From: Endozoicomonas sp. G2_1
GTDB lineage: Bacteria > Pseudomonadota > Gammaproteobacteria > Enterobacterales > Alteromonadaceae
NCBI RefSeq assembly: GCF_017744155.1
Contig: NZ_JAGHQT010000011.1
Location: 43,416 to 107,415, forward strand
Direction: 5' to 3'
DNA: 64,000 bases
A program made the translations under genes and the position numbers. Shown here piece by piece: positions 1 through 10,455 of this stretch (position 1 is its first letter; each line of letters opens with the position of its first letter). The notes below the pieces were generated by a model that saw only the letters and a program-made list of their open reading frames with translations, had not been told where the DNA came from and did no database searches.

Positions 1-129
1 AACAGCCTCTAAAAGGCTGCTTTTACCACTACCATTATCCCCTAGAACAAAATTTACATCCGGATGAAACTCTAAAGTATTGGAGGCTAAATTTCGAAAG
101 TGATATGGCGTAAGTTTAGTTACACTCAT
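1..129 (-). CDS. recF: RecF, N-terminal fragment cut by the window edge
   Basis: RecF is the SMC-like ATPase that helps load RecA at single-strand gaps. Only the first 43 codons are inside the window. The ATG is the complement of bases 127-129. The reading frame contains the Walker A loop GDNGSGKSS at residues 30-38, preceded by an FRNL segment typical of RecF N-termini. It lies 21 bp downstream of dnaN on the same strand, the usual dnaA-dnaN-recF order. The rest of the gene lies to the left of base 1. Confidence 0.93.
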   Translation of the reverse strand, partial: MSVTKLTPYHFRNLASNTLEFHPDVNFVLGDNGSGKSSLLEAV

Positions 130-150
130 ATAAATTGGCGGCAACTCAAA

Positions 151-1254
151 CTACAAGCGCATTGGCATAACAACGTACAAGGCTTCTGATGAATCATTAC
201 CTTCTATGACGACACTGCTACTAGCATCAGACAATGTGAATTTAACATCGTTATCTTTAACAGCATTGAGTACATCAAGTACGTAACTCACATTAAAACC
301 GATTTCTAACGCTTCAAACGGAAAATCAATTTCAATAACTTCTTCTGCTTGTTCTTGCTCAGGGTTGTTAGCCGTAATCTTTAGTTCTTGATTTTCAAAG
401 TTTAAGCGAACGCCTTTAAACTTTTCATTCGACAAAATTGAAGCACGAGACAGCACCTGCTTTAACTGGTCTTTATTAGTTCTAAGCTCTTTATCACCAT
501 TGCGAGGTAATACTCGGCGATAGTCAGGGAAACGGCCATCAACAAGCTTACTGGTAAAAGAGAATTCACTATCAATAATACGAATGTGGTTTGCACCAAG
601 ATAAACTTGAATTTCATCGTCGACAGGATCAAGTAAACGAATAATTTCTAGAATACCTTTTCTCGGCACAATCACCTGTCGAGATGGCAGTGACAAGCTG
701 TCATTCGTAATTTTACAAATAGCTAAACGGTGACCATCAGTAGCGACTGAGCGAATATCACTACCTTCTGTTTCAATAGACATACCGTTCAAGTAATAAC
801 GAACGTCTTGGTTAGCCATCGAGAAATGCGTGCTTTCAATAAGTCGCAACAATTCAGATTTAAGCAACTTAAACTCAGTGTCGCCTTGCCATTGTTCTAT
901 GTTTGGAAAATCAGTCGCGGGTAAGCAAGCTAATGAATATTTACTTCGACCTGAACTAATCGTGACATTGTCATTTTCACTGGCAAATGTCAGCATTGAG
1001 TCTTCAGGCAGACTTTTACAAATATCGAGAAGTTTTCGCGCAGGAATAGTGACCTGACCACCTTGACCCTGATTGTCGACCTGACACTGAGAAACCATTT
1101 CAAGTTCTAAATCAGTGGCAGTCAACGTAAGTAATTGCTCACTTATATCGAACAATATATTGCTTAAAATAGGTAAAGTGCTCTTGCGCTCAACTGCGCC
1201 AGATACTAATAAAAGCGGTTTAAGTAGTGCTTCCCTATTTACTGAAAACTTCAT
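151..1254 (-). CDS. dnaN: DNA polymerase III beta sliding clamp
   Basis: DnaN forms the dimeric ring that tethers Pol III and other clamp-binding proteins to DNA. The 367-residue product has the normal family length (366 in E. coli) and begins MKFSVNREALLKPL. It ends VVMPMRL, the expected end of the third clamp domain. The segments SATDGHRLA-like (here VATDGHRLA) and DGRFPDYRRVLP are family hallmarks. The gene lies 38 bp after dnaA and 21 bp before recF and is probably co-transcribed with both. Nothing looks unusual. Confidence 0.98.
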   Translation of the reverse strand: MKFSVNREALLKPLLLVSGAVERKSTLPILSNILFDISEQLLTLTATDLELEMVSQCQVDNQGQGGQVTIPARKLLDICKSLPEDSMLTFASENDNVTISSGRSKYSLACLPATDFPNIEQWQGDTEFKLLKSELLRLIESTHFSMANQDVRYYLNGMSIETEGSDIRSVATDGHRLAICKITNDSLSLPSRQVIVPRKGILEIIRLLDPVDDEIQVYLGANHIRIIDSEFSFTSKLVDGRFPDYRRVLPRNGDKELRTNKDQLKQVLSRASILSNEKFKGVRLNFENQELKITANNPEQEQAEEVIEIDFPFEALEIGFNVSYVLDVLNAVKDNDVKFTLSDASSSVVIEGNDSSEALYVVMPMRL

Positions 1255-1292
1255 TTTTAACCCTTAATTATTGAGCTTACTTGTTACTGATA

Positions 1293-2654
1293 TTACGAGG
1301 ACAAGGTTCTGCTTAAATTAGAGTAATCTTCTTTAATATCATGGCTCTCTTCTCTAAGTGCCTTAACCTTGCGGCATGCGTGAAGCACTGTCGTGTGATC
1401 TCTACCGCCAAAAGCATCGCCTATTTCAGGCAAACTATGGCTGGTAAGCTCTTTCGAGAGTGCCATGGCAATTTGTCTCGGCCTAGCGACAGAACGGCTG
1501 CGTCGTTTAGACAATAAATCAGCAACTTTAATTTTGTAATATTCAGCAACGGTACGTTGAATATTGTCTATAGTAACAAGCTTATCTTGAAGTGCCAGTA
1601 AATCTCGCAATGCTTCGCGAACAAAATCTATTGTAATCGCTCGACCAGTAAAGTTAGCATTGGCAATCACCCGGTTTAACGCACCTTCTAAGTCGCGAAC
1701 ATTGGCGCGAATACGCTTAGCGATAAAAAACGCAACTTCATCGGCAAGGTTGATCTGACGCTCAAAAGCTTTCTTTTTCAAAATAGCTACCCGGGTTTCA
1801 AGTTCAGGTGGCTCGATAGCAATCGTTAAGCCCCAACCAAAGCGAGACTTCAAACGATCCTCTACCCCGTCGATCTCTTTTGGGTAACGATCACTGGTCA
1901 AAATAATTTGCTGGTTGCCTTCAAGCAGCGCGTTAAAGGTGTGGAAAAACTCTTCTTGAGTTCGCTCTTTGTTGGCAAAAAACTGAATATCATCAATGAG
2001 TAACGCGTCAACTGAGCGATAGTATTGTTTGAACTGCTCGATAGCATTATTTTGTAATGCTTTAACCATATCTTGAACAAAGCGCTCCGAGTGCATATAA
2101 GCAATCTTAGCTTTCGGGTTGTTCATTAAAATACCGTTACCGACCGCGTGCAATAAGTGAGTTTTACCTAAGCCGGTATCACCATATATAAACAGCGGGT
2201 TGTATGCAGAGCCGGGATTGTCGGCTACTTGTGAAGCCGCTGCGCGCGCTAGTTGGTTTGACTTACCTTCAACAAAATTATCAAACGTATACTTAACAAA
2301 AACGTTTGTCGTTTTAGGTAAATTAGCTTCTGGTTGTGCTGCGCTATTGTTACTTGTCGGCGCACTGATAGGGCTTGCCTGACTTGGCTGAGCCGGCTTA
2401 TTTTGCGCAGGTATGCTACCGACATCAAATCGCAATAGTGGCGGATTACTAGGATCCTGCATCGCAACGAGTTCGTTGATTCGATTTACATATTTTTCAC
2501 GAACCCAATCAAGAACAAATCGATTAGGGGCATATAAAGTAAGTATATTGTCGTCAACAACGCACTGCAGTGGTCTAATCCACATACTAAATTGCTGAGC
2601 GGGTAATTCTTCTTCTAATACAGACAGGCAACTCTGCCAGAGTGAGTGTTCCAC
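1293..2654 (-). CDS. dnaA: Chromosomal replication initiator DnaA
   Basis: DnaA binds 9-mer boxes at oriC and opens the duplex in its ATP form. The 453-residue protein shows the four-domain layout: domain I (1 to about 80), a Gln/Pro/Ser-rich linker (about 82-112), the AAA+ domain with Walker A GDTGLGKT (158-165) and Walker B LLIDDIQF, and the C-terminal DNA-binding domain with the signature RDHTTVLHA near residue 418. The start codon is GTG, supported by an AGGAG ribosome site 6 bp upstream. The gene leads the dnaA-dnaN-recF operon and faces away from rpmH. Its upstream region carries DnaA boxes and many GATC sites, consistent with autoregulation and SeqA control as known in E. coli. Confidence 0.98.
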   Translation of the reverse strand: MEHSLWQSCLSVLEEELPAQQFSMWIRPLQCVVDDNILTLYAPNRFVLDWVREKYVNRINELVAMQDPSNPPLLRFDVGSIPAQNKPAQPSQASPISAPTSNNSAAQPEANLPKTTNVFVKYTFDNFVEGKSNQLARAAASQVADNPGSAYNPLFIYGDTGLGKTHLLHAVGNGILMNNPKAKIAYMHSERFVQDMVKALQNNAIEQFKQYYRSVDALLIDDIQFFANKERTQEEFFHTFNALLEGNQQIILTSDRYPKEIDGVEDRLKSRFGWGLTIAIEPPELETRVAILKKKAFERQINLADEVAFFIAKRIRANVRDLEGALNRVIANANFTGRAITIDFVREALRDLLALQDKLVTIDNIQRTVAEYYKIKVADLLSKRRSRSVARPRQIAMALSKELTSHSLPEIGDAFGGRDHTTVLHACRKVKALREESHDIKEDYSNLSRTLSS

Positions 2655-2898
2655 TCTTTGACTCCTAAAAATTTGTCACCTTATATAAACAAGTATCTAC
2701 CAATTATTGTGCAAACCAACAATTTAAAGACTACTGTGCCCACGACTAAATATCTGTAAAGGGCATAGGAAAGGATCGAAAATGAAAATTATTATTTTGT
2801 TTTGTCTCAGCATTTGCGCTAGCGATCATATAATTTGGCGATCCTAAAGGGATCTTGAACGAGCTTGGCAAACGATCTGTGATCTATTATCACTTTAG

Positions 2899-2907
2899 TT
2901 ATCCACA
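2899..2907 (+). promoter_or_regulatory. DnaA box TTATCCACA
   Basis: This is an exact match to the high-affinity DnaA 9-mer, in the dnaA upstream region. It is likely to serve dnaA autoregulation. Confidence 0.75.
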
Positions 2908-3163
2908 AGTTCAATATTGACTTTTATTAATTTAGCGATTTCCCACTAATTTTTTCACAGGCTTGTTATATCTACCCTGCGAGCCAAATAAGATCTTATA
3001 ATCTTTAAAATAGCAAGCAATTATTGTTAATAAACACCTGTAAAGATCCACAGCTTACTAAAAGGTACCGATCCACCTGTGGATAGATTTAGCGTATTAG
3101 CTAGAGGTATTGTCGGATCGATCAACTTTGTTGGATCCTTAATCAATTTTTTCTTATTTCCCG

Positions 3164-3192
3164 TTGACAAAAGTTAAGCGCGGCTATAGAAT
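3164..3192 (+). promoter_or_regulatory. Sigma-70 promoter of the rpmH operon
   Basis: A perfect -35 hexamer TTGACA (3164-3169) is followed after 17 bp by TAGAAT (3187-3192), one mismatch from the -10 consensus. This leaves a leader of roughly 70 nt before the rpmH ATG. It is the best promoter match I found in the window and fits a strongly expressed ribosomal protein gene. Confidence 0.7.
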
Positions 3193-3209
3193 CACGCCTC
3201 ATTTTTTAG

Positions 3210-3404
<195 letters not shown>

Positions 3405-3437
3405 TCTCTTAATTATTTTTAGGAGACAGTAGCCTCT

Positions 3438-3794
3438 ATGGTTACTAGAAAATTTAACCGGGAGTCTCGTCTTTTGACTCCCGGTCACTTCAAACAAGTT
3501 TTTACTCATCCTACTCGTTTTTCTTCAAAACACTTTACTGTTCTGATTACTGCTAATCCACAGCAGCAAAACCGTTTGGGCTTAGCAATAGCCAAAAAAC
3601 GCGTCAAACTGGCCGTGCAAAGAAACCGAATTAAGCGATTAACTCGAGAAAGCTTTCGCCTAAATCAACATCGTCTGCCTGCTATTGATCTTGTGGTAAT
3701 GGTAAAATCAGGTATTGATGAACTTGAAAACAAAGACATTAATCACCAGTTAAATGGCATATGGCGAAAAATCATTCAGCGTCACAAAAAATAG
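3438..3794 (+). CDS. rnpA: Ribonuclease P protein component
   Basis: RnpA is the protein cofactor of RNase P, which trims the 5' leader from tRNA precursors. The 118-residue basic protein has the family signature around [19 protein letters not shown] (residues about 51-69), the RNR motif that contacts the catalytic RNA. An AGGAG sits upstream of the ATG at 3438, somewhat far away. The 3' end overlaps yidD by 34 bp in another frame, a conserved arrangement that suggests translational coupling. Confidence 0.97.
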   Translation: MVTRKFNRESRLLTPGHFKQVFTHPTRFSSKHFTVLITANPQQQNRLGLAIAKKRVKLAVQRNRIKRLTRESFRLNQHRLPAIDLVVMVKSGIDELENKDINHQLNGIWRKIIQRHKK

Positions 3795-4015
3795 CCATTG
3801 GTGTAATAAAGTTTTATCAAAAATTTATTAGCCCCCTACTTGGTGTAAACAAGTGTCGTTTCCATCCAACTTGCTCATTTTATGCCATTGAAGCAATAAA
3901 TCGCTTTGGTGTGTTAAAAGGTGGTTGGTTAGCGAGCAAACGTATACTAAAATGCCATCCTTTACATGCGGGCGGCAATGATCCCGTTCCACCCAAAAAA
4001 CAAGAGAACAAATAG
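3761..4015 (+). CDS. yidD: Membrane protein insertion efficiency factor YidD
   Basis: YidD is a small membrane-associated protein that assists YidC-dependent insertion. The 84-residue product has the family core: [15 protein letters not shown], then G-x-x-x-G-G and a C-H-P-x-x-x-GG-x-DPVP tail, including all three conserved cysteines. It starts inside the end of rnpA and stops 3 bp before the yidC start, so rnpA-yidD-yidC are tightly coupled. Confidence 0.96.
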   Translation: MAKNHSASQKIAIGVIKFYQKFISPLLGVNKCRFHPTCSFYAIEAINRFGVLKGGWLASKRILKCHPLHAGGNDPVPPKKQENK

Positions 4016-4018
4016 CTT

Positions 4019-5662
4019 ATGGAATCTCAACGCAATCTACTGGTTATTGCACTATTAGTTGTTAGCTTTTTCCTCTATCAAGAGTGGCAACAAGAAAATG
4101 CCCCTGTTGTTGCACAGCAAACATCTTCAGTTAATTCAGCAGAGCAAAGCGAAGCTGATGCTGAAGAATTTGTGCCAGCATCATCAGAGCAAACCGCTTT
4201 ACCGCAAGTAAGCAAAAACACCAAAGCACAGTTAATTGAAGTGACTACTGATGTTTTTACCGCCAAAATCAATAGCCAAGGCGGTGATATTGTCGAAGTA
4301 ACCTTGCTAAATTATGAAACTGAGCAAGGCAGTGGCACACCACTAACGATTATGCACGACAACAATAGTCAGTACGTTGCGCAAAGTGGCTTAACGGGTG
4401 CAAATGGCCCAGATCGCTTAGTTAAAGGTCGTCCTATTTATCAATCTGACGCCACCAGCTATCAACTAAGCGATAACGCCGACAACTTAGTGGTAAAACT
4501 TAACTATGTCGACGCTAACGGCTTAACCGTAGTAAAAAGCTACACCTTTACCCGCGATAGTTACGACATCAAGCTTGATTACCAAGTAATTAATAGCACA
4601 GCCAATAACGCTAGCGTGCAACTATACGCGCAATTAAAGCAATCAACTTATGTCGATACTGGTTCTAATGCACTGATTCCAACCTATCGCGGTGCAGCGT
4701 ACTCAACAGCTGATGAGCGCTATGAAAAGTACGACTTTGATGATATCGCTGATGCAAACTTAGAGAAGTCTACTCAAGGTGGTTGGGTTGCCATGTTGCA
4801 ACATTACTTTGTTGCCGCATGGGTACCAAATGCCAGTGAAATCAACCAACTGTATACAAAGTCTGTTAATAGTGGGCAAAAATCAGTTATTGGTTTTAAA
4901 GCGCCTGCGGTTATCGTACCAGCCCATGGTGAAGCAACAACATCAGCGGTGTTATATGTTGGTCCAAAAATTCAAGATGACCTGGAGCAACTCGCTGACG
5001 GCTTAGACCTAACGGTAGACTTCGGCTTCTTGTTTATGATCAGTAAGCCACTTCACTGGCTATTACTTCAGATTCAAGCATTAGTCGCTAACTGGGGTAT
5101 TGCCATCATTATTATCACCATTATTGTTAAAGGTGTTATGTACCCGCTAACTAAAGCTCAGTACACTTCAATGGCAAAAATGCGTGATCTACAGCCAAAA
5201 GTTACCGCGCTTAAAGACCGCTATGGCGACGACAGACAAAAAATGTCTCAAGCGATGATGGAGCTTTATCGCAAAGAGAAAGTGAACCCAGCAGGTGGTT
5301 GTTTGCCTATCCTTATTCAGATGCCTATTTTCTTAGCGCTTTACTGGGTGTTCTTAGAGAGTGTTGAATTGCGTCACGCTTCATTTGGCCTGTGGTTACA
5401 AGATTTATCGTCACAAGATCCATACTTTATCTTACCTATCTTAATGGGTGTAAGTATGTTCATTATGCAAAAAATGCAACCGATGACTATTCAAGATCCG
5501 ATGCAGCAGAAAATTATGCAGTACATGCCTGTCATGTTCACCGTATTCTTTTTCTTCTTCCCTTCAGGCCTAGTTCTATACTGGTTGGTTAGTAATATTA
5601 TCTCTATTGTTCAAATGAAGATAATTTTCTCAGGCATGGCAAAAGCCAAGCAAAATAAGTAA
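4019..5662 (+). CDS. yidC: Membrane protein insertase YidC
   Basis: YidC inserts and folds inner-membrane proteins alone or with SecYEG. The 547-residue protein has an N-terminal anchor (about residues 5-21), a large periplasmic beta domain (about 65-330) and the conserved insertase core with five membrane segments in the C-terminal 200 residues, including AQYTSMAKMRDLQPK and NPAGGCLPILIQMPIF. Length and order match the Gram-negative family (548 in E. coli). It directly follows yidD, and a terminator hairpin follows. Confidence 0.98.
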   Translation: MESQRNLLVIALLVVSFFLYQEWQQENAPVVAQQTSSVNSAEQSEADAEEFVPASSEQTALPQVSKNTKAQLIEVTTDVFTAKINSQGGDIVEVTLLNYETEQGSGTPLTIMHDNNSQYVAQSGLTGANGPDRLVKGRPIYQSDATSYQLSDNADNLVVKLNYVDANGLTVVKSYTFTRDSYDIKLDYQVINSTANNASVQLYAQLKQSTYVDTGSNALIPTYRGAAYSTADERYEKYDFDDIADANLEKSTQGGWVAMLQHYFVAAWVPNASEINQLYTKSVNSGQKSVIGFKAPAVIVPAHGEATTSAVLYVGPKIQDDLEQLADGLDLTVDFGFLFMISKPLHWLLLQIQALVANWGIAIIIITIIVKGVMYPLTKAQYTSMAKMRDLQPKVTALKDRYGDDRQKMSQAMMELYRKEKVNPAGGCLPILIQMPIFLALYWVFLESVELRHASFGLWLQDLSSQDPYFILPILMGVSMFIMQKMQPMTIQDPMQQKIMQYMPVMFTVFFFFFPSGLVLYWLVSNIISIVQMKIIFSGMAKAKQNK

Positions 5663-5686
5663 TCAGCAATCGCTAAAATATTGAGC

Positions 5687-5710
5687 AAGGCGGCTATTTA
5701 GCCGCCTTTC
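5687..5710 (+). terminator. Rho-independent terminator after yidC
   Basis: A perfect 10-bp stem AAGGCGGCTA / TAGCCGCCTT with a 2-nt loop is followed by a T-rich stretch. It ends the rpmH-rnpA-yidD-yidC unit and separates it from mnmE. Confidence 0.85.
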
Positions 5711-5725
5711 TTTTATCTGTATAAT
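5697..5725 (+). promoter_or_regulatory. Possible mnmE promoter
   Basis: A perfect -10 TATAAT lies at 5720-5725, about 54 bp before the mnmE ATG. The -35 at 17-bp spacing (TTTAGC) is poor and overlaps the preceding terminator stem, so this is a candidate only. Confidence 0.4.
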
Positions 5726-5778
5726 TAATTGAATTCAGGTTAGTTCAAAAACACCGACAACATTAAGCCAAAACAACT

Positions 5779-7173
5779 ATGAGCCAAGCACAATTACCCA
5801 GTAATCAAGAAACCATCGCCGCACAAGCGACGCCACCGGGTCGAGGTGGTGTTGGCATTATTCGCGTATCAGGGCCTGCAGCCAGCCAAGTTGCCGAAAA
5901 AATTCTAGGTAAAGTGCCCAAGGTTCGATACGCGGAATATTTACCATTTAACGACAGTCAGGGACAAACCTTAGATCAAGGTATCGCTTTATTTTTCAAA
6001 GCACCCAATTCATTCACCGGTGAAGACGTGCTCGAATTACAAGGTCACGGCGGGCCAGTTATTCTCGATATGTTGCTCAAAGAGATTGTCAACGCGAGTA
6101 ATGTTCGAATGGCAAAACCCGGTGAATTCAGCGAACAAGCATTTTTGAACGACAAGCTCGATTTAACTCAAGCAGAAGCTATTGCCGACTTGATTAACTC
6201 TAGTTCAGAACAAGCGGCTCGATGTGCCTTACATTCACTACAAGGGGACTTTTCAAAGCTCGTTCATCAACTCGTTGAAGAAGTTATTCACTTGCGGATG
6301 TATGTTGAAGCAGCCATTGACTTTCCCGAAGAAGAAATCGACTTTCTCGCCGATGAAAAAGTGGTTAACGATTTAAACGGCCTTATCGAACGAGTGGAAT
6401 CAGTTAAGCAACAGGCACAGCAAGGCGCTATTGTTCGCGAAGGCATGCGAGTGGTGATTGCCGGTCGACCAAACGCGGGGAAATCAAGCCTGCTCAACGC
6501 GCTAAGCGGCAGAGAGAGCGCAATCGTTACTGATATTGAAGGTACGACTCGTGATGTATTGAGTGAACAAATTCACATTGACGGCATGCCCCTACACATC
6601 ATTGACACCGCAGGCCTTAGAGAAAGCCCAGATAAAGTTGAACAAATAGGTATTGAGCGAGCCTGGCAAGAAATAAAACAGGCCGATCGCGTGCTACTCA
6701 TGCTAGATTCAAATCAAGCACAGCCTGAAGATATTACGACTTTTTGGCCTGAGTTCTTTGAACAGTTACCCGAAAATATTGGTTTAACCTTAGTGCGAAA
6801 CAAAGCAGATCTAAGCGGGGTAGCAACAGGCTTTGACAACGGCTCTGCAAGCAGCAGTAAACACCCAACGGTAACGCTCTCAGCAAAAACTGGTGCGGGT
6901 TTAGCAGAGCTAAAACAGCACTTAAAAGACATTATGGGTTACCAAGGAAACACCGAAGGCGGTTTTATGGCGCGCAGACGCCATTTAGTTGCGCTAGAAA
7001 CCGCCCACCAGCACTTATTAACCGGAATGGATCAGTTGCAAAGCTATGTTGCCGGTGAAATCTTGGCGGAAGAATTGCGCATTTGCCAACAAGCGCTCAA
7101 CGAAATTACTGGTGAATTTACTAGTGATGACTTGCTAGGAAAAATCTTCTCGTCGTTCTGTATTGGTAAATAA
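5779..7173 (+). CDS. mnmE: tRNA modification GTPase MnmE (TrmE)
   Basis: With MnmG, MnmE makes the cmnm5 modification of wobble uridine 34 in several tRNAs. The 464-residue protein has the N-terminal folate-binding domain ([16 protein letters not shown]), a helical domain, an inserted GTPase domain with G1 [10 protein letters not shown]3 DTAGL and G4 NKAD, and the catalytic C-terminal CIGK. Its partner mnmG lies 4 kb downstream across the predicted origin. The family is normally about 454 residues, so this one is complete. Confidence 0.98.
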   Translation: MSQAQLPSNQETIAAQATPPGRGGVGIIRVSGPAASQVAEKILGKVPKVRYAEYLPFNDSQGQTLDQGIALFFKAPNSFTGEDVLELQGHGGPVILDMLLKEIVNASNVRMAKPGEFSEQAFLNDKLDLTQAEAIADLINSSSEQAARCALHSLQGDFSKLVHQLVEEVIHLRMYVEAAIDFPEEEIDFLADEKVVNDLNGLIERVESVKQQAQQGAIVREGMRVVIAGRPNAGKSSLLNALSGRESAIVTDIEGTTRDVLSEQIHIDGMPLHIIDTAGLRESPDKVEQIGIERAWQEIKQADRVLLMLDSNQAQPEDITTFWPEFFEQLPENIGLTLVRNKADLSGVATGFDNGSASSSKHPTVTLSAKTGAGLAELKQHLKDIMGYQGNTEGGFMARRRHLVALETAHQHLLTGMDQLQSYVAGEILAEELRICQQALNEITGEFTSDDLLGKIFSSFCIGK

Positions 7174-7222
7174 GCGTTATCAAAAAGTAACTAGCAGTGA
7201 TGATTTCGTAAGTTTCACATAT

Positions 7223-7252
7223 AAAAGGCATAGTATTAACTATGCCTTTTTT
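7223..7252 (+). terminator. Terminator after mnmE
   Basis: AAAAGGCATAGT and ACTATGCCTTTT form a perfect 12-bp stem around ATTA, ending in a T run. Because the stem starts with A's it could also terminate the convergent lipoprotein gene on the other strand. Confidence 0.88.
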
Positions 7253-7284
7253 ATTAAGAAAATCTTAACCTTTGACCAAACAAA

Positions 7285-7647
7285 CTAACGTTTTTGTTCA
7301 ACACATTTTGCTAACATCTGGACATTGTACTGCTTCATATAACGCATTAGCTGTTCTCTAATACGAGGATCGTCAGTTCTGCGCTTTAGATCGCCAGTGC
7401 CAGAAATATAATTAGCACCACATAAGGCTTTGTGTTCTTGATACAAGCTGTGATCAAGGCCTGGAAACTGTGGCAACCGCGTTGACGTTGACAATAAACG
7501 AAAATCTTTTTTATCGACGGCATCGGTAATATCTTGCTGCAAGTTGATATTCGCATCGGCATCAGGCGACTCGGTTAATTGAGGCTGATGTTGACAACCA
7601 GCCACAAAAACCAATGAGATCAAACTAAGTGTTATTGTCGATTTCAT
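7285..7647 (-). CDS. Small predicted lipoprotein, function unknown
   Basis: This 120-residue protein opens with a lipoprotein signal peptide: MKST, a hydrophobic stretch, and a lipobox V-A-G-C with the lipidated Cys at residue 18. The following residues (Q, H) do not include the Asp+2 inner-membrane retention signal, so outer-membrane sorting is expected. I do not recognise the mature domain, which contains two further cysteines (CGAN and KCVEQ). It lies 13 bp downstream of the secreted metalloprotease gene and is probably co-transcribed with it, so a helper role is possible but unproven. Confidence 0.75.
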   Translation of the reverse strand: MKSTITLSLISLVFVAGCQHQPQLTESPDADANINLQQDITDAVDKKDFRLLSTSTRLPQFPGLDHSLYQEHKALCGANYISGTGDLKRRTDDPRIREQLMRYMKQYNVQMLAKCVEQKR

Positions 7648-7660
7648 TAACAGCTCCTAT

Positions 7661-10276
7661 TCAGTACTTGCGCTTAGAGTACCTTAAACCAAACATCACC
7701 AACAGAGCCAACCAAAAAGCAGCACCGCCGCCAGAGTCTGAGCTTGCAGCAGGAGCGGGTGTTGGATTAGGTGTTGGGGCTGGCGCAGGCGCCGGAGCAT
7801 TAACTGTTATAGTAAGTGTTGCACTAGCATTACTATTAGCACTATCGCTAATCGTATAGTTAATCGTTTCCGTACCATTAAAACCCGACGCTGGTGTATA
7901 GCTAATTTGATTGTTAACAATACTGGCTTGCCCAGTACCACTATAGTTTATTGTACTTAGCGTCAAAGTATCATTAGCGTCAATATCAGTGTCGTTGCCA
8001 ACAACATCAATAGTTTGCTGACCAGCGTCTTGATTAATAGTCAAAGTATCATTGTTAGCAACAGGTGCATCATTAACCGGATTAACCGTAACTTGGGCAA
8101 CAAATGTCGGTGTTTGCTCTGCACCGGCGTTAGCAGTTACATTAACTTGAAGTTGGCCATTAAAATTCGCCGATGGTGTCACCTGATTATTGCTAACTGT
8201 GTAGTTATCTCCTGCAGCTACGGTAATACTATTTGCTACCCGGCCTTGAACAATAAAATTAGCAACAGATAACGATAAACTTTCATCTTCATTAACTGAC
8301 AATGGCGTAATCAAACCAGTAATAGCAAAAGCTAGTCCTTGACTATTCACTGAAAAATTTCCCGAATTTACAGCGAAAAAGACATTGTTAATACATGAGA
8401 TTCTCAGTCTGGCATCAGTACTGGTAGCCGCTGGCAACTCAACGTCAAAGCTGCCGTCATTAGGCGTGCTTTGTGCGAGACTTATTGTGTAATTGGCACC
8501 GCCATCAAGTGATAAATCGATCGCTACGTTTGGACATGAAATTGGCGTTTGATCGGTTTGCGCAACATTCCATCTAATGGTTTGTTGTGGCACTGTCCAG
8601 CTAGATCCAGCGCTCGGCTCTGCTACAGAGAAAGCCTCGCCTGTATCAACAACCGTAACCACAGTGTTATCACTGGCGACACCTCCTTTATTATCGCGAA
8701 CAATCAAACGAAAATTAAGATCGCGATTCGTTGTCGCGTAAGTTTCCCCTAAGGTTAAGGATCCCGATAATACATCGCTAATTTGTGGAAAGGTTCTACT
8801 CGCCGTGTCTTTTGGCGCAAATGCCCTAAACAACGGACGTTGGCCATCATCAATTTGCTCTGCAGTACCGTTACTGCCTGGTCCTAAATCAAACTGCTGC
8901 CAATCATAAGTTAACGTGTCGTTATCTTGGTCTGAACCAGATCCCGTTAAAGTAAATGGCGTATTTGCTGGAATAGTGAAATTGTTGCCGGCCTCAGCTA
9001 CTGGTGTTCTATTACTCTGCTCGGTACTACTACCACAACTAGTAAACCGCCCCAAATGGCTGTTTATCTCATCCATAGAATGACCGTGAAAAACAGGATC
9101 TGCATTGCGTTGTAGGTTCTGACTACCACAAATCCCCGCATAAGCCATGATTGTAGAACCACTACCAACTTCATAGCTACTGCTGGCCGAGCGATTACCA
9201 TTACAAGCACCAGTTAAACCATTAAAAGTGTGATTTGCGCCAAATTGATGACCCAACTCATGGGCGACAAGATCAACGTGAAACGAATCGCCAACAGGAC
9301 GTGATGAGCCGCTGGCACCACCACCTTTAATACTATCGCGACAAACAGCACCTAAAAACGCCAAGCCACCACCATCAGTAGTCAAGACATGGCCAACGTC
9401 ATAACTGGCAGCACCAATGCGCTCAGAAATTACCTGCGTTGCCTCACTGCTATCATTATCCAATTCATTTTGAAAAGGATCGGTAGCTGCATCAGTAAAA
9501 ATTAATTGTTCATTGTTGGCAACTAAGCTCATTCGAACAGCCAACTCTTGTTCGTAAATCATATTCATGCGATTTACGAGTGTTGCGAGTTCAGTCATGA
9601 CATTACTAACGCTGCCGTGAAATTGCGTATATTCACCGGTTGTCGTAATAGCTAAACGATATTCTCTAAGCGCTACAGGTGTCCGAGCGAGCTTTTCAGT
9701 ATTTGCTGTTTCCTGAGTTTTACTACTTAAGGCTGGAGAATTATTTATCGGAGCTTTTAAAGTAATGCGTTGGTCAGCTTGACTAACAGCGTCCGACTTA
9801 TAATAGCTAGTGTAAATACGATCGTTATTCAAATACTTGGGATCTAAATAAATCAAGCGCCCTTGGTCGTAAAACATACCGCGAAGACCAGCGGGCGTTA
9901 GCTCGAATTTACCAACATTAGTAGGATCATCAACTTGATAACCATCATATGTCTTCAACTCGGGATATTTTGCTGTCAGACCTTGAGCTAGTGCAGTATT
10001 AGCCTTAAGTTGGTAGGTGACCATTTTACCTGTTGGTAACGGCACACTAACCATTAGCTGATTTGCCCTACCAGACAAAACGGCTAACTGTTCTATTGCA
10101 AGTTCAGCGGTAAACTCTTTTTTCGCATATATTCTGTGATGCTGTTTATCATTTGCCGCGCGCTCAATTTTACTTGAACTAAAAGGCGTCCACGCATTAC
10201 TAGCCAATTCTTCTTGACCATAGCTTTGTCCAGATATCAACAACAACAAACAAGATACCACACTCGTTTTATTCAT
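7661..10276 (-). CDS. Secreted reprolysin-like (M12B) zinc metalloprotease with GlyGly-CTERM anchor
   Basis: The 871-residue precursor has a signal peptide (1 to about 20), an N-terminal prodomain-like part (to about 200) and a metalloprotease domain containing the extended zinc motif HELGHQFGANH (His339, Glu340, His343, His349), followed by a candidate Met-turn (TIMAYAGICG). After about residue 425 come Ig/cadherin-like modules (PVAEAGNNFTIPANTPFTL; PVANNDTLTINQDAGQ). A Pro/Ala linker and a GlyGly-CTERM tail follow: SSDSGGGAAFW, a hydrophobic helix and RYSKRKY. GlyGly-CTERM proteins are known substrates of rhombosortase and usually of type II secretion, so surface anchoring or release is expected. 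It is divergent from mioC and followed by a lipoprotein gene. Confidence 0.88.
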   Translation of the reverse strand: MNKTSVVSCLLLLISGQSYGQEELASNAWTPFSSSKIERAANDKQHHRIYAKKEFTAELAIEQLAVLSGRANQLMVSVPLPTGKMVTYQLKANTALAQGLTAKYPELKTYDGYQVDDPTNVGKFELTPAGLRGMFYDQGRLIYLDPKYLNNDRIYTSYYKSDAVSQADQRITLKAPINNSPALSSKTQETANTEKLARTPVALREYRLAITTTGEYTQFHGSVSNVMTELATLVNRMNMIYEQELAVRMSLVANNEQLIFTDAATDPFQNELDNDSSEATQVISERIGAASYDVGHVLTTDGGGLAFLGAVCRDSIKGGGASGSSRPVGDSFHVDLVAHELGHQFGANHTFNGLTGACNGNRSASSSYEVGSGSTIMAYAGICGSQNLQRNADPVFHGHSMDEINSHLGRFTSCGSSTEQSNRTPVAEAGNNFTIPANTPFTLTGSGSDQDNDTLTYDWQQFDLGPGSNGTAEQIDDGQRPLFRAFAPKDTASRTFPQISDVLSGSLTLGETYATTNRDLNFRLIVRDNKGGVASDNTVVTVVDTGEAFSVAEPSAGSSWTVPQQTIRWNVAQTDQTPISCPNVAIDLSLDGGANYTISLAQSTPNDGSFDVELPAATSTDARLRISCINNVFFAVNSGNFSVNSQGLAFAITGLITPLSVNEDESLSLSVANFIVQGRVANSITVAAGDNYTVSNNQVTPSANFNGQLQVNVTANAGAEQTPTFVAQVTVNPVNDAPVANNDTLTINQDAGQQTIDVVGNDTDIDANDTLTLSTINYSGTGQASIVNNQISYTPASGFNGTETINYTISDSANSNASATLTITVNAPAPAPAPTPNPTPAPAASSDSGGGAAFWLALLVMFGLRYSKRKY

Positions 10277-10455
10277 AACTCAACCACCTGTAGTTAAATA
10301 ATTCATCATTAACTGTATATCAATAGACCAGCTTTGTATTAAAAACATACAAAAAACCAACAAAACACAACATTGATCGACAAACAACAACGAGTTAAAC
10401 CTAATGCGTTATCAATGCTACACTGGCGACATCAATAAATAAGATAGGATCCAAA

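Noticed and set aside
2782..2847. A 21-residue hydrophobic mini-ORF (MKIIILFCLSICAS...) upstream of dnaA
   Set aside because: It has a weak GGA upstream and looks like a signal peptide with no mature part; it lies inside a regulatory region and probably arose by chance.
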